From: OMSK01 sp902492995
Lineage (GTDB): Bacteria; Bacillota_I; Bacilli_A; RF39; UBA660
Assembly (NCBI GenBank): GCA_902492995.1
Contig: CABUNR010000023.1
Coordinates: 1 to 17,360, forward strand
Direction: 5' to 3'
Length of the DNA stretch: 17,360 bases
A program made the translations under genes and the position numbers. Every line of letters begins with the position of its first letter. Within the stretch, counting starts at the first letter, position 1. Positions 7,077 to 13,489 of this stretch are shown here, in pieces. The notes below the pieces were generated by a model. The model was given only the letters and a program-made list of their open reading frames with translations, was not told where the DNA came from and made no database searches.

Positions 7077-7510
7077 TAATACAAGAAAATATTCCAATTA
7101 TTTTAAAAAATTATTTTGAGTTAAAGGATTCTATTAATAATCAAAATTTAGTTATTTTAAATGATATTTTTGAAAAAATTAATAAATATAAATTAGAATC
7201 TACAGATGTTTTATATAATAATTTAATTGTTGATGGTTTAGTTATGAAAATTTGTAACAAACAAAAAAATAATAATTTAGATGATTCTTTATATAATATT
7301 TTATTAAAAAATGTTAATGACAAAATTAATAGATTAACAAACCCAAATGAAATATATTATTATAATACATTTATTAATTTAATTAAAAATTTCAATTATA
7401 TTACAATCAAAGAACAAGTTTTACTAAATTTTTTATTTGAAGAAATTACTTTTGAAAATAGAAAATTACAAGAAGTAAATGGCAATGAAAAAAAATACAT
7501 AATTAAATAA
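7073..7510 (+). CDS. Hypothetical protein coupled to the HD-GYP gene
   Basis: 145-aa soluble, Asn/Lys/Ile-rich, predominantly helical protein. I do not recognise a family, motif, signal peptide or membrane segment. Its ATG overlaps the HD-GYP stop codon (ATGA), the usual sign of translational coupling, so it may act with that enzyme, for example as a partner or regulator of its activity. Base composition is like the neighbours, with no sign of decay. The next gene is a SASP with its own promoter-like element, and no terminator is evident between them. Confidence 0.7.
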   Translation: MIIQENIPIILKNYFELKDSINNQNLVILNDIFEKINKYKLESTDVLYNNLIVDGLVMKICNKQKNNNLDDSLYNILLKNVNDKINRLTNPNEIYYYNTFINLIKNFNYITIKEQVLLNFLFEEITFENRKLQEVNGNEKKYIIK

Positions 7511-7545
7511 CAAAAATTACCTATTATTATTATTTAGTACTTGTA

Positions 7546-7552
7546 CATAATA
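7546..7552 (+). promoter_or_regulatory. Possible forespore (SigG-like) -10 box
   Basis: CATAATA matches the SigG -10 pattern CATWMTA and lies 21 bases ahead of the second SASP ORF. No G-containing -35 element is seen at the expected spacing, so support is partial. SASP genes are classical SigG targets. Confidence 0.4.
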
Positions 7553-7573
7553 ATAGTAAAAGGTGGTGAAAAT

Positions 7574-7753
7574 ATGTCTAATAAGAGTTTAGTAGCTCCA
7601 AATTCAAAAGAAATTTTATCAACTATGAAATATGAAATAGCTAGAGAATTAGGTGTTACAATGGGACCAAATGCTACTAGTCGTGCTAACGGAAGTGTTG
7701 GTGGAGAAATGACTAAAAGATTAGTTGAACTTGGTAAACAAAATTTAAGATAG
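7574..7753 (+). CDS. Alpha/beta-type small acid-soluble spore protein, second copy
   Basis: 59-aa SASP, a close paralogue of the one at 5692. The shared core includes MKYEIARELGVTMGP, NATSRANG and GGEMTKRLVELG; the region around Glu21-Ile22 is the germination-protease cleavage zone. I start it at 7574 because AGGTGGTGA lies just upstream; an in-frame ATG at 7541 would add 11 residues across the ribosome binding site. It is shorter than the first copy at both ends. It binds DNA in the forespore and supplies amino acids on germination. Confidence 0.94.
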   Translation: MSNKSLVAPNSKEILSTMKYEIARELGVTMGPNATSRANGSVGGEMTKRLVELGKQNLR

Positions 7754-7769
7754 ATTTTTCTATCTTTTT
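7747..7769 (+). terminator. Terminator of the second SASP gene
   Basis: AAGATAG (7747-7753) and CTATCTT (7760-7766) form a 7-bp stem with a 6-nt loop, followed by T residues. The left arm overlaps the last codons and stop of the SASP. Confidence 0.75.
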
Positions 7770-7771
7770 AA

Positions 7772-7800
7772 TTGCAATTTTTGTATATTTATTATAAAAT
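7772..7800 (+). promoter_or_regulatory. Candidate SigA promoter for the glycine-rich protein
   Basis: TTGCAA (7772-7777), 17-bp spacer, TAAAAT (7795-7800). Expected start about 7807, giving a ~26-nt leader with GAGAGGGTG as SD before the ATG at 7833. Confidence 0.45.
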
Positions 7801-7832
7801 TATTATGAGAATAAGCTAGAGAGGGTGTTAAT

Positions 7833-9518
7833 ATGAATTTAGATAAAAAAGGCTTTGTATCTACTGCTTTATTATATTCGTTATTACTATTATTTTTAGC
7901 TTTAATACTAGGTTTATTATCACTTTTATCAAATAGAAAACAAATACTTGATAAATTAAAAGGTGATATTAAAAATGAAATAAATGAGACAAAAGTATAT
8001 AAAACTTATGAAAATGGTTATGTTATTTATTATAATCCTGTAGATGGTCAAATATGTGGAAACTACTTGGAAGAAAATAGTAAAACAGGAGTAAAAAAAG
8101 GTTGCATGAAATGGTATGTATTTAATGATGACAAAAATAAAGCAATGTTAAATATTATATTAGATCATAATACAACTGATAAAGTATATTTTAACTCAAC
8201 TGGTTCAAATACTGAAATAAAGGAATTAAAAACTGCTTTAGAAAGTGATACAAAAAATTGGAAACAAAATGCTAGATTAATTGAAGCAGATGAAATAGCA
8301 AAAATAACTAATAATAAATCTTTTAAAGGAATAGAAACTAAAAGTGATAAATGGTTTTGTTTTGACACAAATGAAACTGATACTACAAATTCTTGTAAAA
8401 AAGCAGAAGGAACTAGTAACTATAGTTGGTTATTTAATAACACAAATGAGTGTAAGGAATATGGTTGTAGTGTAGTGGTGTCTGATACTTTTGGATATTG
8501 GACATCAACAAAAACAAATGGTGATTCTAAAAACTCATGGATAGTAGATTCATCAGGTTCTTTAAAAAGTTATTCAGTTAGTAATAATGATAAATATGGT
8601 GTAAGACCTGTTATATCAATTCCTAAGAAAATTTTTGAAAATATTAAATTAGAAGTATTATATGATTATACGGGAACTGAACAAACTTTTACTGCTCCTA
8701 TTTCTGGTAAATATAAATTAGAAACTTGGGGAGCTCAGGGAGGTAGTATTTTAAATACTATAAGTGGTAAAACATACGGAGGTGGATATGGAGGATATTC
8801 ATCGGGAATTATCAATTTAGAAAAAAATTATTCATTTTTTATTAATGTTGGAGGATCTGGTAAATCATGTTTAAAATATGGTACTACTACAAGTGGAACA
8901 ACTACATGTCCAGATGATGGCGGATATAATGGAGGTGGCTCAACAAGACAGTATACAAAACAAACATTTTATGGTTCAGGAGGGGGTGCTACGCATATAT
9001 CATTAAAATCTGGGTTATTAAAGGATCTTGAAAATTATAAAAATTCCATTTTAGTTGTTTCAGGTGGTGGTGGAGGTGCTTCATCTTTCAATGAAAATGC
9101 TTATTCCGCACAAGGTGGCTCAAGCGGAGGATACGTTGGTTCTAAATCAGTTATATATAAAATCGATAGAGATGTTGATTGTAGTGGTGGTACTCAAACT
9201 GAAAGTGGTAATGGAAGTGATACAATTAATTCAGCATTTGGACAAGGTGGTTCTATAGGAAGATATGTTGGCCCTGGTGCTGGAGGAGGTTATTATGGAG
9301 GGGGTACTAGTGAAATTTATAGTTGTGGAGGTTCATCTTATATAGGAAATTCTAAATTAACTGATAAAGTTATGTATTGCTATAATTGTGAAGAATCAAA
9401 AGAAGAATCAACTAAAACAGTTTCTACAACTTGTACTAAAGAAGAGCCTACTGAAAATTGTGCTAAACAAGGAAATGGTTATGCTAAAATAACATATTTA
9501 GGTGAAAGTGATAATTAG
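7833..9518 (+). CDS. Pilin-like N-terminus with glycine-rich extracellular domain
   Basis: 561-aa surface protein. The N-terminus KKGFVSTALLY followed by a long hydrophobic helix (about 8-34) looks like a class III (prepilin-type) signal with cleavage after Gly7, but the mature +5 residue is Ala, not the usual Glu. Residues ~40-270 include Cys-rich stretches and a segment (YWTSTKTNG to YGVRPVISI) like domains found in Firmicute surface proteins. Residues ~275-550 are a Gly-rich domain opening with DYTGTEQTFTAPISGKYKLE and LETWGAQGG and carrying GGGYGGYSSG and SGGGGGA; this fits the Gly_rich fold of bacterial surface proteins that also occurs in ALK/LTK receptors. Many paired cysteines suggest disulfides outside the cell. 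No pilus assembly genes are nearby. Function unknown; adhesion or a surface fibre is plausible. Confidence 0.75.
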   Translation: MNLDKKGFVSTALLYSLLLLFLALILGLLSLLSNRKQILDKLKGDIKNEINETKVYKTYENGYVIYYNPVDGQICGNYLEENSKTGVKKGCMKWYVFNDDKNKAMLNIILDHNTTDKVYFNSTGSNTEIKELKTALESDTKNWKQNARLIEADEIAKITNNKSFKGIETKSDKWFCFDTNETDTTNSCKKAEGTSNYSWLFNNTNECKEYGCSVVVSDTFGYWTSTKTNGDSKNSWIVDSSGSLKSYSVSNNDKYGVRPVISIPKKIFENIKLEVLYDYTGTEQTFTAPISGKYKLETWGAQGGSILNTISGKTYGGGYGGYSSGIINLEKNYSFFINVGGSGKSCLKYGTTTSGTTTCPDDGGYNGGGSTRQYTKQTFYGSGGGATHISLKSGLLKDLENYKNSILVVSGGGGGASSFNENAYSAQGGSSGGYVGSKSVIYKIDRDVDCSGGTQTESGNGSDTINSAFGQGGSIGRYVGPGAGGGYYGGGTSEIYSCGGSSYIGNSKLTDKVMYCYNCEESKEESTKTVSTTCTKEEPTENCAKQGNGYAKITYLGESDN

Positions 9519-9539
9519 TCTTATTATTTAAGACTTTTT
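9517..9539 (+). terminator. Terminator after the glycine-rich protein
   Basis: AGTCTTA (9517-9523) pairs with TAAGACT (9529-9535) around a 5-nt loop and is followed by T residues. The left arm begins within the TAG stop codon. Confidence 0.8.
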
Positions 9540-9550
9540 ATTTGTACTAA

Positions 9551-9579
9551 TTGAAAAATATTTTATAATATGCTAATAT
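9551..9579 (+). promoter_or_regulatory. SigA promoter of the CHAP fusion operon
   Basis: TTGAAA (9551-9556), 17-bp spacer, TAATAT (9574-9579) with a TGC extension at 9571-9573. Start expected near 9586; the AGGAG SD begins at 9588, so the leader is about 15 nt. Confidence 0.6.
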
Positions 9580-9600
9580 TTAAACATAGGAGTAAATAAT

Positions 9601-10797
9601 ATGAAAAAATATTTAAAAATATTAACAATAGTAATTTTATTTGGTTTTGTAGTTAATGTTAAAGCTGCATCATTTTCGACAAACAAAGTAATTGAATTAT
9701 GTGGTTTTGATTATGTACCAGATAGTTTACCTAATTTTACCAGTTCACTTTTTAATATGATAAAACTATTAGTTCCCGTAATACTTATAATTATGGGAAT
9801 GATTGATTTTACTAAAGCAATGTCAGCAGCTGATGAAGAAAAAATGAAAAAATGTCAGAAGAGTTTTATAACGCGTTTAATTGCCGCTGTTATCATTTTC
9901 TTGGTTGTTGCAATAGTTCAATTTGTATTTAAGTCAATGGATTCTACTACTAGTTATAAAAATGGTTTTAATAAGTGTATGAATTGTTTGTTAAATAAAG
10001 AAGGATGTCCAACTAAAACAAGAACTATAACAAATTATTCTTGTAGTAGTTATAGTGCTGATTCATGCCCTGAAAAAGATACATATGATACACCATGTGT
10101 AAAAGAAAATAATAAATGTGTTGCAACATGTTCTAGTATAAAAACTGTTACAACATGTTCAAAAAATAAAAATTGTGAATGGGTTGGATCGAATACATCA
10201 GGTTCTTGCTATACATATGAATATTTAGTAGCACAAAGAAGAAATACTTCAAGTGGAGGATCAACATCAAATAATAAGTCTTCATCTATAGCTGAAACGT
10301 TTGTAAATTTAGCTGTTTCACAAAAAAATGATCCAAATGCTGTAAATGGTAAAAAATATTGGAAGTTTATGGGCTTTTCTAATAGAGTAGCTTGGTGTGC
10401 AGCATTTGTTAGTTGGAATGTAGAAAATACAAATCTTAATGGAAAAAATTTAAAAGATACAATTAAGGTAAAATCAGCACTTGTTAGTGGATTTTTAAAT
10501 TTCTTCCATACTAATAGTGATCCTAATATTAAATTTTATAATAATAGTAGTTGTGCTAAATATAATAAAACAGGAAAAACATATGCTCCCAAAAAAGGTG
10601 ATTTAATATTCTTTGATTGGCAACAATCATGGAATGGAGCTTTTCCAACTAATGGAGCACAAGATCATATTGGAATTGTTAAAGAAGTAAAAGGTAATGA
10701 GATAATTACAATAGAAGGTAATTCAAGTAATCAAGTTAAAGAGAAAACTTATTCAGCTTCTACATGTAAAATTATGGGTTATGGATCTTGGTACTAG
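9601..10797 (+). CDS. VirB2/TrbC-like two-helix segment fused to a CHAP hydrolase
   Basis: 398-aa secreted or membrane-anchored protein. Parts in order: signal peptide (1-22, likely cut near VKA); a two-helix unit (about 52-71 and 92-111) joined by a Lys-rich loop (SAADEEKMKKCQK), like TrbC/VirB2 pilin-type proteins; a Cys-rich linker (126-203, over ten Cys); a Ser/Asn-rich spacer; and a C-terminal CHAP domain (about 230-398). The CHAP triad is visible: Cys266 in VAWCAAFVSW, His356 in DHIGIV and the acidic/Asn position in IEGNSS (~372-374). CHAP enzymes cut peptidoglycan amide bonds. After signal cleavage, the basic loop should face the cytoplasm and the CHAP domain the outside. Lytic transglycosylase/CHAP enzymes of conjugation systems are the nearest analogues. 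SD AGGAG; the next gene is coupled. Confidence 0.78.
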   Translation: MKKYLKILTIVILFGFVVNVKAASFSTNKVIELCGFDYVPDSLPNFTSSLFNMIKLLVPVILIIMGMIDFTKAMSAADEEKMKKCQKSFITRLIAAVIIFLVVAIVQFVFKSMDSTTSYKNGFNKCMNCLLNKEGCPTKTRTITNYSCSSYSADSCPEKDTYDTPCVKENNKCVATCSSIKTVTTCSKNKNCEWVGSNTSGSCYTYEYLVAQRRNTSSGGSTSNNKSSSIAETFVNLAVSQKNDPNAVNGKKYWKFMGFSNRVAWCAAFVSWNVENTNLNGKNLKDTIKVKSALVSGFLNFFHTNSDPNIKFYNNSSCAKYNKTGKTYAPKKGDLIFFDWQQSWNGAFPTNGAQDHIGIVKEVKGNEIITIEGNSSNQVKEKTYSASTCKIMGYGSWY

Positions 10798-10806
10798 GAG
10801 GATAAA

Positions 10807-11478
10807 ATGTTAAAAGAAATATATATAGAAAATAAAAATAAAATAATTATAGCAATAGTTTTATTTATAATTTTTCTTTTTATTCTGATTTATAGTAATA
10901 TTAATAAAAAAGATATTATTTATACAAAGAAAACTGTTGGTGAATCAATTCTTCCCTATATAAATATAAATAAAACAGAATTTTCAAAAATAAATGAAGA
11001 TTTAAATGATAGATTTGAAATGATTACCAAAAAAAATAATGGAAGTTACATGAAATATCAATATTATAAAAATAAAGGAATCGTTTCTCTTGTAATTGAA
11101 ACAGGAATAAAAAGTACAGAAGATGATGTACTTGAAATAGAGTATGAAACATATAATATTAATTTAAGTGGAAAAAAATTAATGAATTTTGATGAATTAA
11201 TAGAAAAATATGATTTAAATAAAGAAATTTTAAAACAAAGATTTGATATAGTGATGGAAGATGAATATAAAAAAGAAACATCTAACTATTATGTTGATTC
11301 TATAGAATGTACTTATGAATGTTTTATAGAATTAAAAAATTATAATTCACTAGAAGAAAATTTGCAAATGTATGTTAAAGATAATTATTTATATGCATAT
11401 TTAAATTTACAAGATTATATTATTATTTATAATAAAGATGATTATCCTACTATGGATTTGTTATATAAATTAACATAA
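10807..11478 (+). CDS. Single-pass membrane protein, PdaC/RsiV-like extracellular region
   Basis: 223-aa protein with a basic N-terminus, one membrane helix (about 12-30) and an external domain. YININKTEFSKINEDLN followed by YKNKGIVSLVIETG and LSGKKLMNFDELIEKY resembles the DUF4163/DUF3298 architecture of PdaC and RsiV, in which RsiV's external part binds lysozyme. The resemblance is by pattern only and is moderate. The SD AGGAGG overlaps the TAG of the CHAP gene (TAGGAGG), so the two are made together. A role in sensing or restraining the hydrolase next door is possible but unproven. Two cysteines (ECTYEC) could form an external disulfide. Confidence 0.6.
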   Translation: MLKEIYIENKNKIIIAIVLFIIFLFILIYSNINKKDIIYTKKTVGESILPYININKTEFSKINEDLNDRFEMITKKNNGSYMKYQYYKNKGIVSLVIETGIKSTEDDVLEIEYETYNINLSGKKLMNFDELIEKYDLNKEILKQRFDIVMEDEYKKETSNYYVDSIECTYECFIELKNYNSLEENLQMYVKDNYLYAYLNLQDYIIIYNKDDYPTMDLLYKLT

Positions 11479-11496
11479 AAAAGATAAAACTATCTT
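11478..11496. terminator. Convergent terminator between the PdaC/RsiV-like gene and tmcAL
   Basis: AAGATA (11481-11486) pairs with TATCTT (11491-11496). The run of A before it gives a good U tract for minus-strand transcription (tmcAL); the plus-strand tail is weak. It overlaps the tmcAL stop codon at 11490-11492. Confidence 0.55.
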
Positions 11497-12638
11497 ATAA
11501 TTGGTGAGTTTTTATATTCACATTCTATAAGTTTAGTTTTATCTTTTTCTTGTTTTATACTAGCGTAACAACAAGTCACTCTAAATTCAATATCAAGCAT
11601 TCCAGATTTAATACTAGAAAATTTAGTAACTATAGGAATATTAGTAATTTTTTTAATTTTATTTAGATAATTTTGACCTTTATAAGAAAAACCTAGTACT
11701 CTAATATATTCTATTTTAGAATATTTATTAGCTTCTTCTTTTGTAAAATTACATATAATATGATTAAACATTCTATTTAATTTATTATATGTATATCTTT
11801 TAGTTTTAACTTTTAATATGAATTCATTTAAATCTTTAGAATTAATAATATATTTTTTAAGTCTATTTTCTATTCCTTCATCAACTGTTTGATATATAGA
11901 TAAATCCTTTTCTGTTAAAATTTTATATTTAAGTAAATTAAAATAATCATTATTAAATCTTAAATTATATAGATAATCTTTTGTTTTATCTGGAATATAA
12001 TTATCTATATTTAAATTATTTTCTAAAGCATATCTAATACTTGTAGCACTAGTTATTCCGTCATTTAATTCTAAACTATTATAATCATTATTTCTTTTAA
12101 TACTAATAGGTTCTATAAAAGCTTCTTGTTTTATTATTTCTCTTATATATGATAAAGCTAAGATATCGTTAGGTTTATCTATTTTTTTATTAGTTAAGGC
12201 ATATATTGCTTTAGATAGTGCAGTTGGATAATTTATACCTTCACTTATATATTCTTTTACTAGTTTATCATATTTTTTATCTTTTAATTGAATATTTGCT
12301 ACTTCTATTAATTTTTTAATATTATTTGATTCACTACCAAAAACTAAATAATCGACATTTAAATTTTTTAATAAGCATATAGCTGCATAAGCAAATTTAT
12401 CTGCACTTTCACTTGCAAAGACATATGGTAGTTCTACTACTATATCAACGCCATAATAAAGAGCTATTTCTGTTTTATCCCATTTGTTTATTAAAGAAAC
12501 GTCTCCTCTTTCAGTAAAATTACCACTCATTATTAAAATAATTGTATAATCTGGATACATTTCTTTAACTTTATTTATGTGATATAAATGTCCATTATGA
12601 AAGGGATTATATTCACAAATTATTCCAACACTTTTCAC
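11490..12638 (-). CDS. tmcAL: tRNA(Met) cytidine acetate ligase TmcAL (YlbM)
   Basis: 382-aa enzyme that activates acetate with ATP and acetylates C34 of elongator tRNA(Met) to form ac4C. The N-terminal nucleotidyltransferase-like domain is clear: VGIICEYNPFHNGHLYHI with the HxGH-type motif, then MSGNFTERGD, KTEIAL and FGSES. I set the start at the GTG at 12638 because AGGTGAT lies four bases upstream; the GTG at 12647 falls inside that SD. The C-terminal half is less conserved but full length for the family. It is divergent from yceD-rpmF, the same neighbourhood as ylbM-ylbN-rpmF in Bacillus. Confidence 0.92.
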   Translation of the reverse strand: MKSVGIICEYNPFHNGHLYHINKVKEMYPDYTIILIMSGNFTERGDVSLINKWDKTEIALYYGVDIVVELPYVFASESADKFAYAAICLLKNLNVDYLVFGSESNNIKKLIEVANIQLKDKKYDKLVKEYISEGINYPTALSKAIYALTNKKIDKPNDILALSYIREIIKQEAFIEPISIKRNNDYNSLELNDGITSATSIRYALENNLNIDNYIPDKTKDYLYNLRFNNDYFNLLKYKILTEKDLSIYQTVDEGIENRLKKYIINSKDLNEFILKVKTKRYTYNKLNRMFNHIICNFTKEEANKYSKIEYIRVLGFSYKGQNYLNKIKKITNIPIVTKFSSIKSGMLDIEFRVTCCYASIKQEKDKTKLIECEYKNSPIIR

Positions 12639-12655
12639 TTTTATCACCTATAAGT

Positions 12656-12685
12656 ATCATATCACATTTATATTGAAAAAAACAA
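12656..12685 (-). promoter_or_regulatory. tmcAL promoter
   Basis: On the minus strand, an extended -10 TGATATGAT (core at 12656-12661) and a weak -35 TTGTTT (12680-12685, 18-bp spacer). Start expected near 12649; AGGTGAT follows at once and translation begins at 12638, leader about 11 nt. It overlaps the yceD promoter back to back. Confidence 0.5.
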
Positions 12686-12701
12686 ATAAATATGATACAA
12701 T
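12673..12701 (+). promoter_or_regulatory. yceD-rpmF promoter
   Basis: TTGAAA (12673-12678), 17-bp spacer, extended -10 TGATACAAT (core 12696-12701). Start expected near 12708, within AGAGGG (12707-12712), which serves as the SD; the ATG is at 12718. Leader about 10 nt. Confidence 0.65.
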
Positions 12702-12717
12702 TTCTTAGAGGGATATT

Positions 12718-13209
12718 ATGATAATTGATTTAACAAGACTTAAAAGTGGTATAGATAAGGAAATATTAATTGATGAAGTTTATTCTTTTGATAAAGATTA
12801 TATTAAAGGTACAGATTTATTAGAATTAAATAATGTTAAAATAAGAGGTAAAATTAGTAAAGATAGTTTAAACAATTTATTAATTAATTTAGATTTAGAG
12901 GGCATAATGGTACTACCCTGTGCTATAACACTTAAACCAGTAAATAGAGAATTTAATATAAAAATAGATGGTAATTTAGAAGAAATTTTAAAAGAAATTG
13001 AAGAAAATGATAAAAAAATAGAAAATTCTATTGATATTTTGCCAATTATATGGGAAAATATATTAATGGAAATTCCCATAAAGGTTGTAAGTGAAGATGC
13101 AAGAAATATTACCTTAGAAGGTGATGGGTGGAGACTTATAACAGATGAGAAAAGGGAGAATATAAATCCTGAGTTTCAAAAATTAAGTAAATTATTTGAG
13201 GAAAAGTGA
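12718..13209 (+). CDS. yceD: DUF177 family protein YceD/YlbN
   Basis: 163-aa member of DUF177, which is almost always encoded beside rpmF and has been linked to large-subunit rRNA and ribosome biogenesis. Recognisable features are the opening IDLTRLKSG, the LEGIMVLPCAITLKPV core around residues 62-78 (where the usual cysteine motif lies), and the C-terminal INPEFQKLSKLFEE expected for the family. The rpmF ATG follows 9 nt after the stop, and the SD for rpmF overlaps the yceD stop region. Function in this organism is inferred from the conserved pairing with L32. Confidence 0.88.
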   Translation: MIIDLTRLKSGIDKEILIDEVYSFDKDYIKGTDLLELNNVKIRGKISKDSLNNLLINLDLEGIMVLPCAITLKPVNREFNIKIDGNLEEILKEIEENDKKIENSIDILPIIWENILMEIPIKVVSEDARNITLEGDGWRLITDEKRENINPEFQKLSKLFEEK

Positions 13210-13218
13210 GGTGTTAAA

Positions 13219-13425
13219 ATGCTAAAGTTAGATATTCAATTATTTGCTGTTCCATTTAGAAAAACAAGTAAAACAAGTAAAAGAACTCGTCGTACTCATT
13301 ATAAAATAAGTGAAAACAGTACAACTACTTGTCCAAAATGTGGTGCTGTTGTAAGACCACATAGAGTTTGTAAAGAATGTGGAACTTATAAAGGAAGAGA
13401 AGTTATAAAAAAAGAAGAAGCTTAA
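13219..13425 (+). CDS. rpmF: Ribosomal protein L32 with a Prp-type N-terminal extension
   Basis: 68-aa bL32, a component of the 50S subunit. The conserved body starts at residue 11 (VPFRKTSKTSKRTRR) and holds the zinc ribbon CPKC...CKEC at about residues 43-59, the zinc-binding form. L32 normally begins M-AVPFRxTSK; here the body is preceded by MLKLDIQLFA. That extension matches the leader of Firmicute L27 (MLxLNLQFFA) and of many phage capsid proteins, cut after the final Ala by the Prp protease. The start is firm: GAGGTG sits 6 nt before the ATG, and no ATG, GTG or TTG in frame lies between it and the L32 body. Cleavage itself is inference. Confidence 0.95.
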   Translation: MLKLDIQLFAVPFRKTSKTSKRTRRTHYKISENSTTTCPKCGAVVRPHRVCKECGTYKGREVIKKEEA

Positions 13426-13440
13426 TTTGAGCTTTTTTTT
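13415..13440 (+). terminator. rpmF terminator
   Basis: AAGCT (13418-13422) pairs with AGCTT (13430-13434), extendable by three pairs including one G-U, around a 7-nt loop and continuing into eight T residues. It overlaps the rpmF stop. Confidence 0.75.
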
Positions 13441-13441
13441 A

Positions 13442-13470
13442 TTGAAAAAATATTAATTATTATATATAAT
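13442..13470 (+). promoter_or_regulatory. Promoter of the large pilin-like gene
   Basis: TTGAAA (13442-13447), 17-bp spacer, perfect TATAAT (13465-13470). Start expected near 13477; AGGTGAT at 13480-13486 and ATG at 13490 give a ~13-nt leader. Confidence 0.65.
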
Positions 13471-13489
13471 GAATATAGTAGGTGATGAT

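Noticed and set aside
13415..13489. Small ORF or attenuator between rpmF and the pilin-like gene
   Set aside because: The space is filled by the rpmF terminator and the TTGAAA-17-TATAAT promoter.
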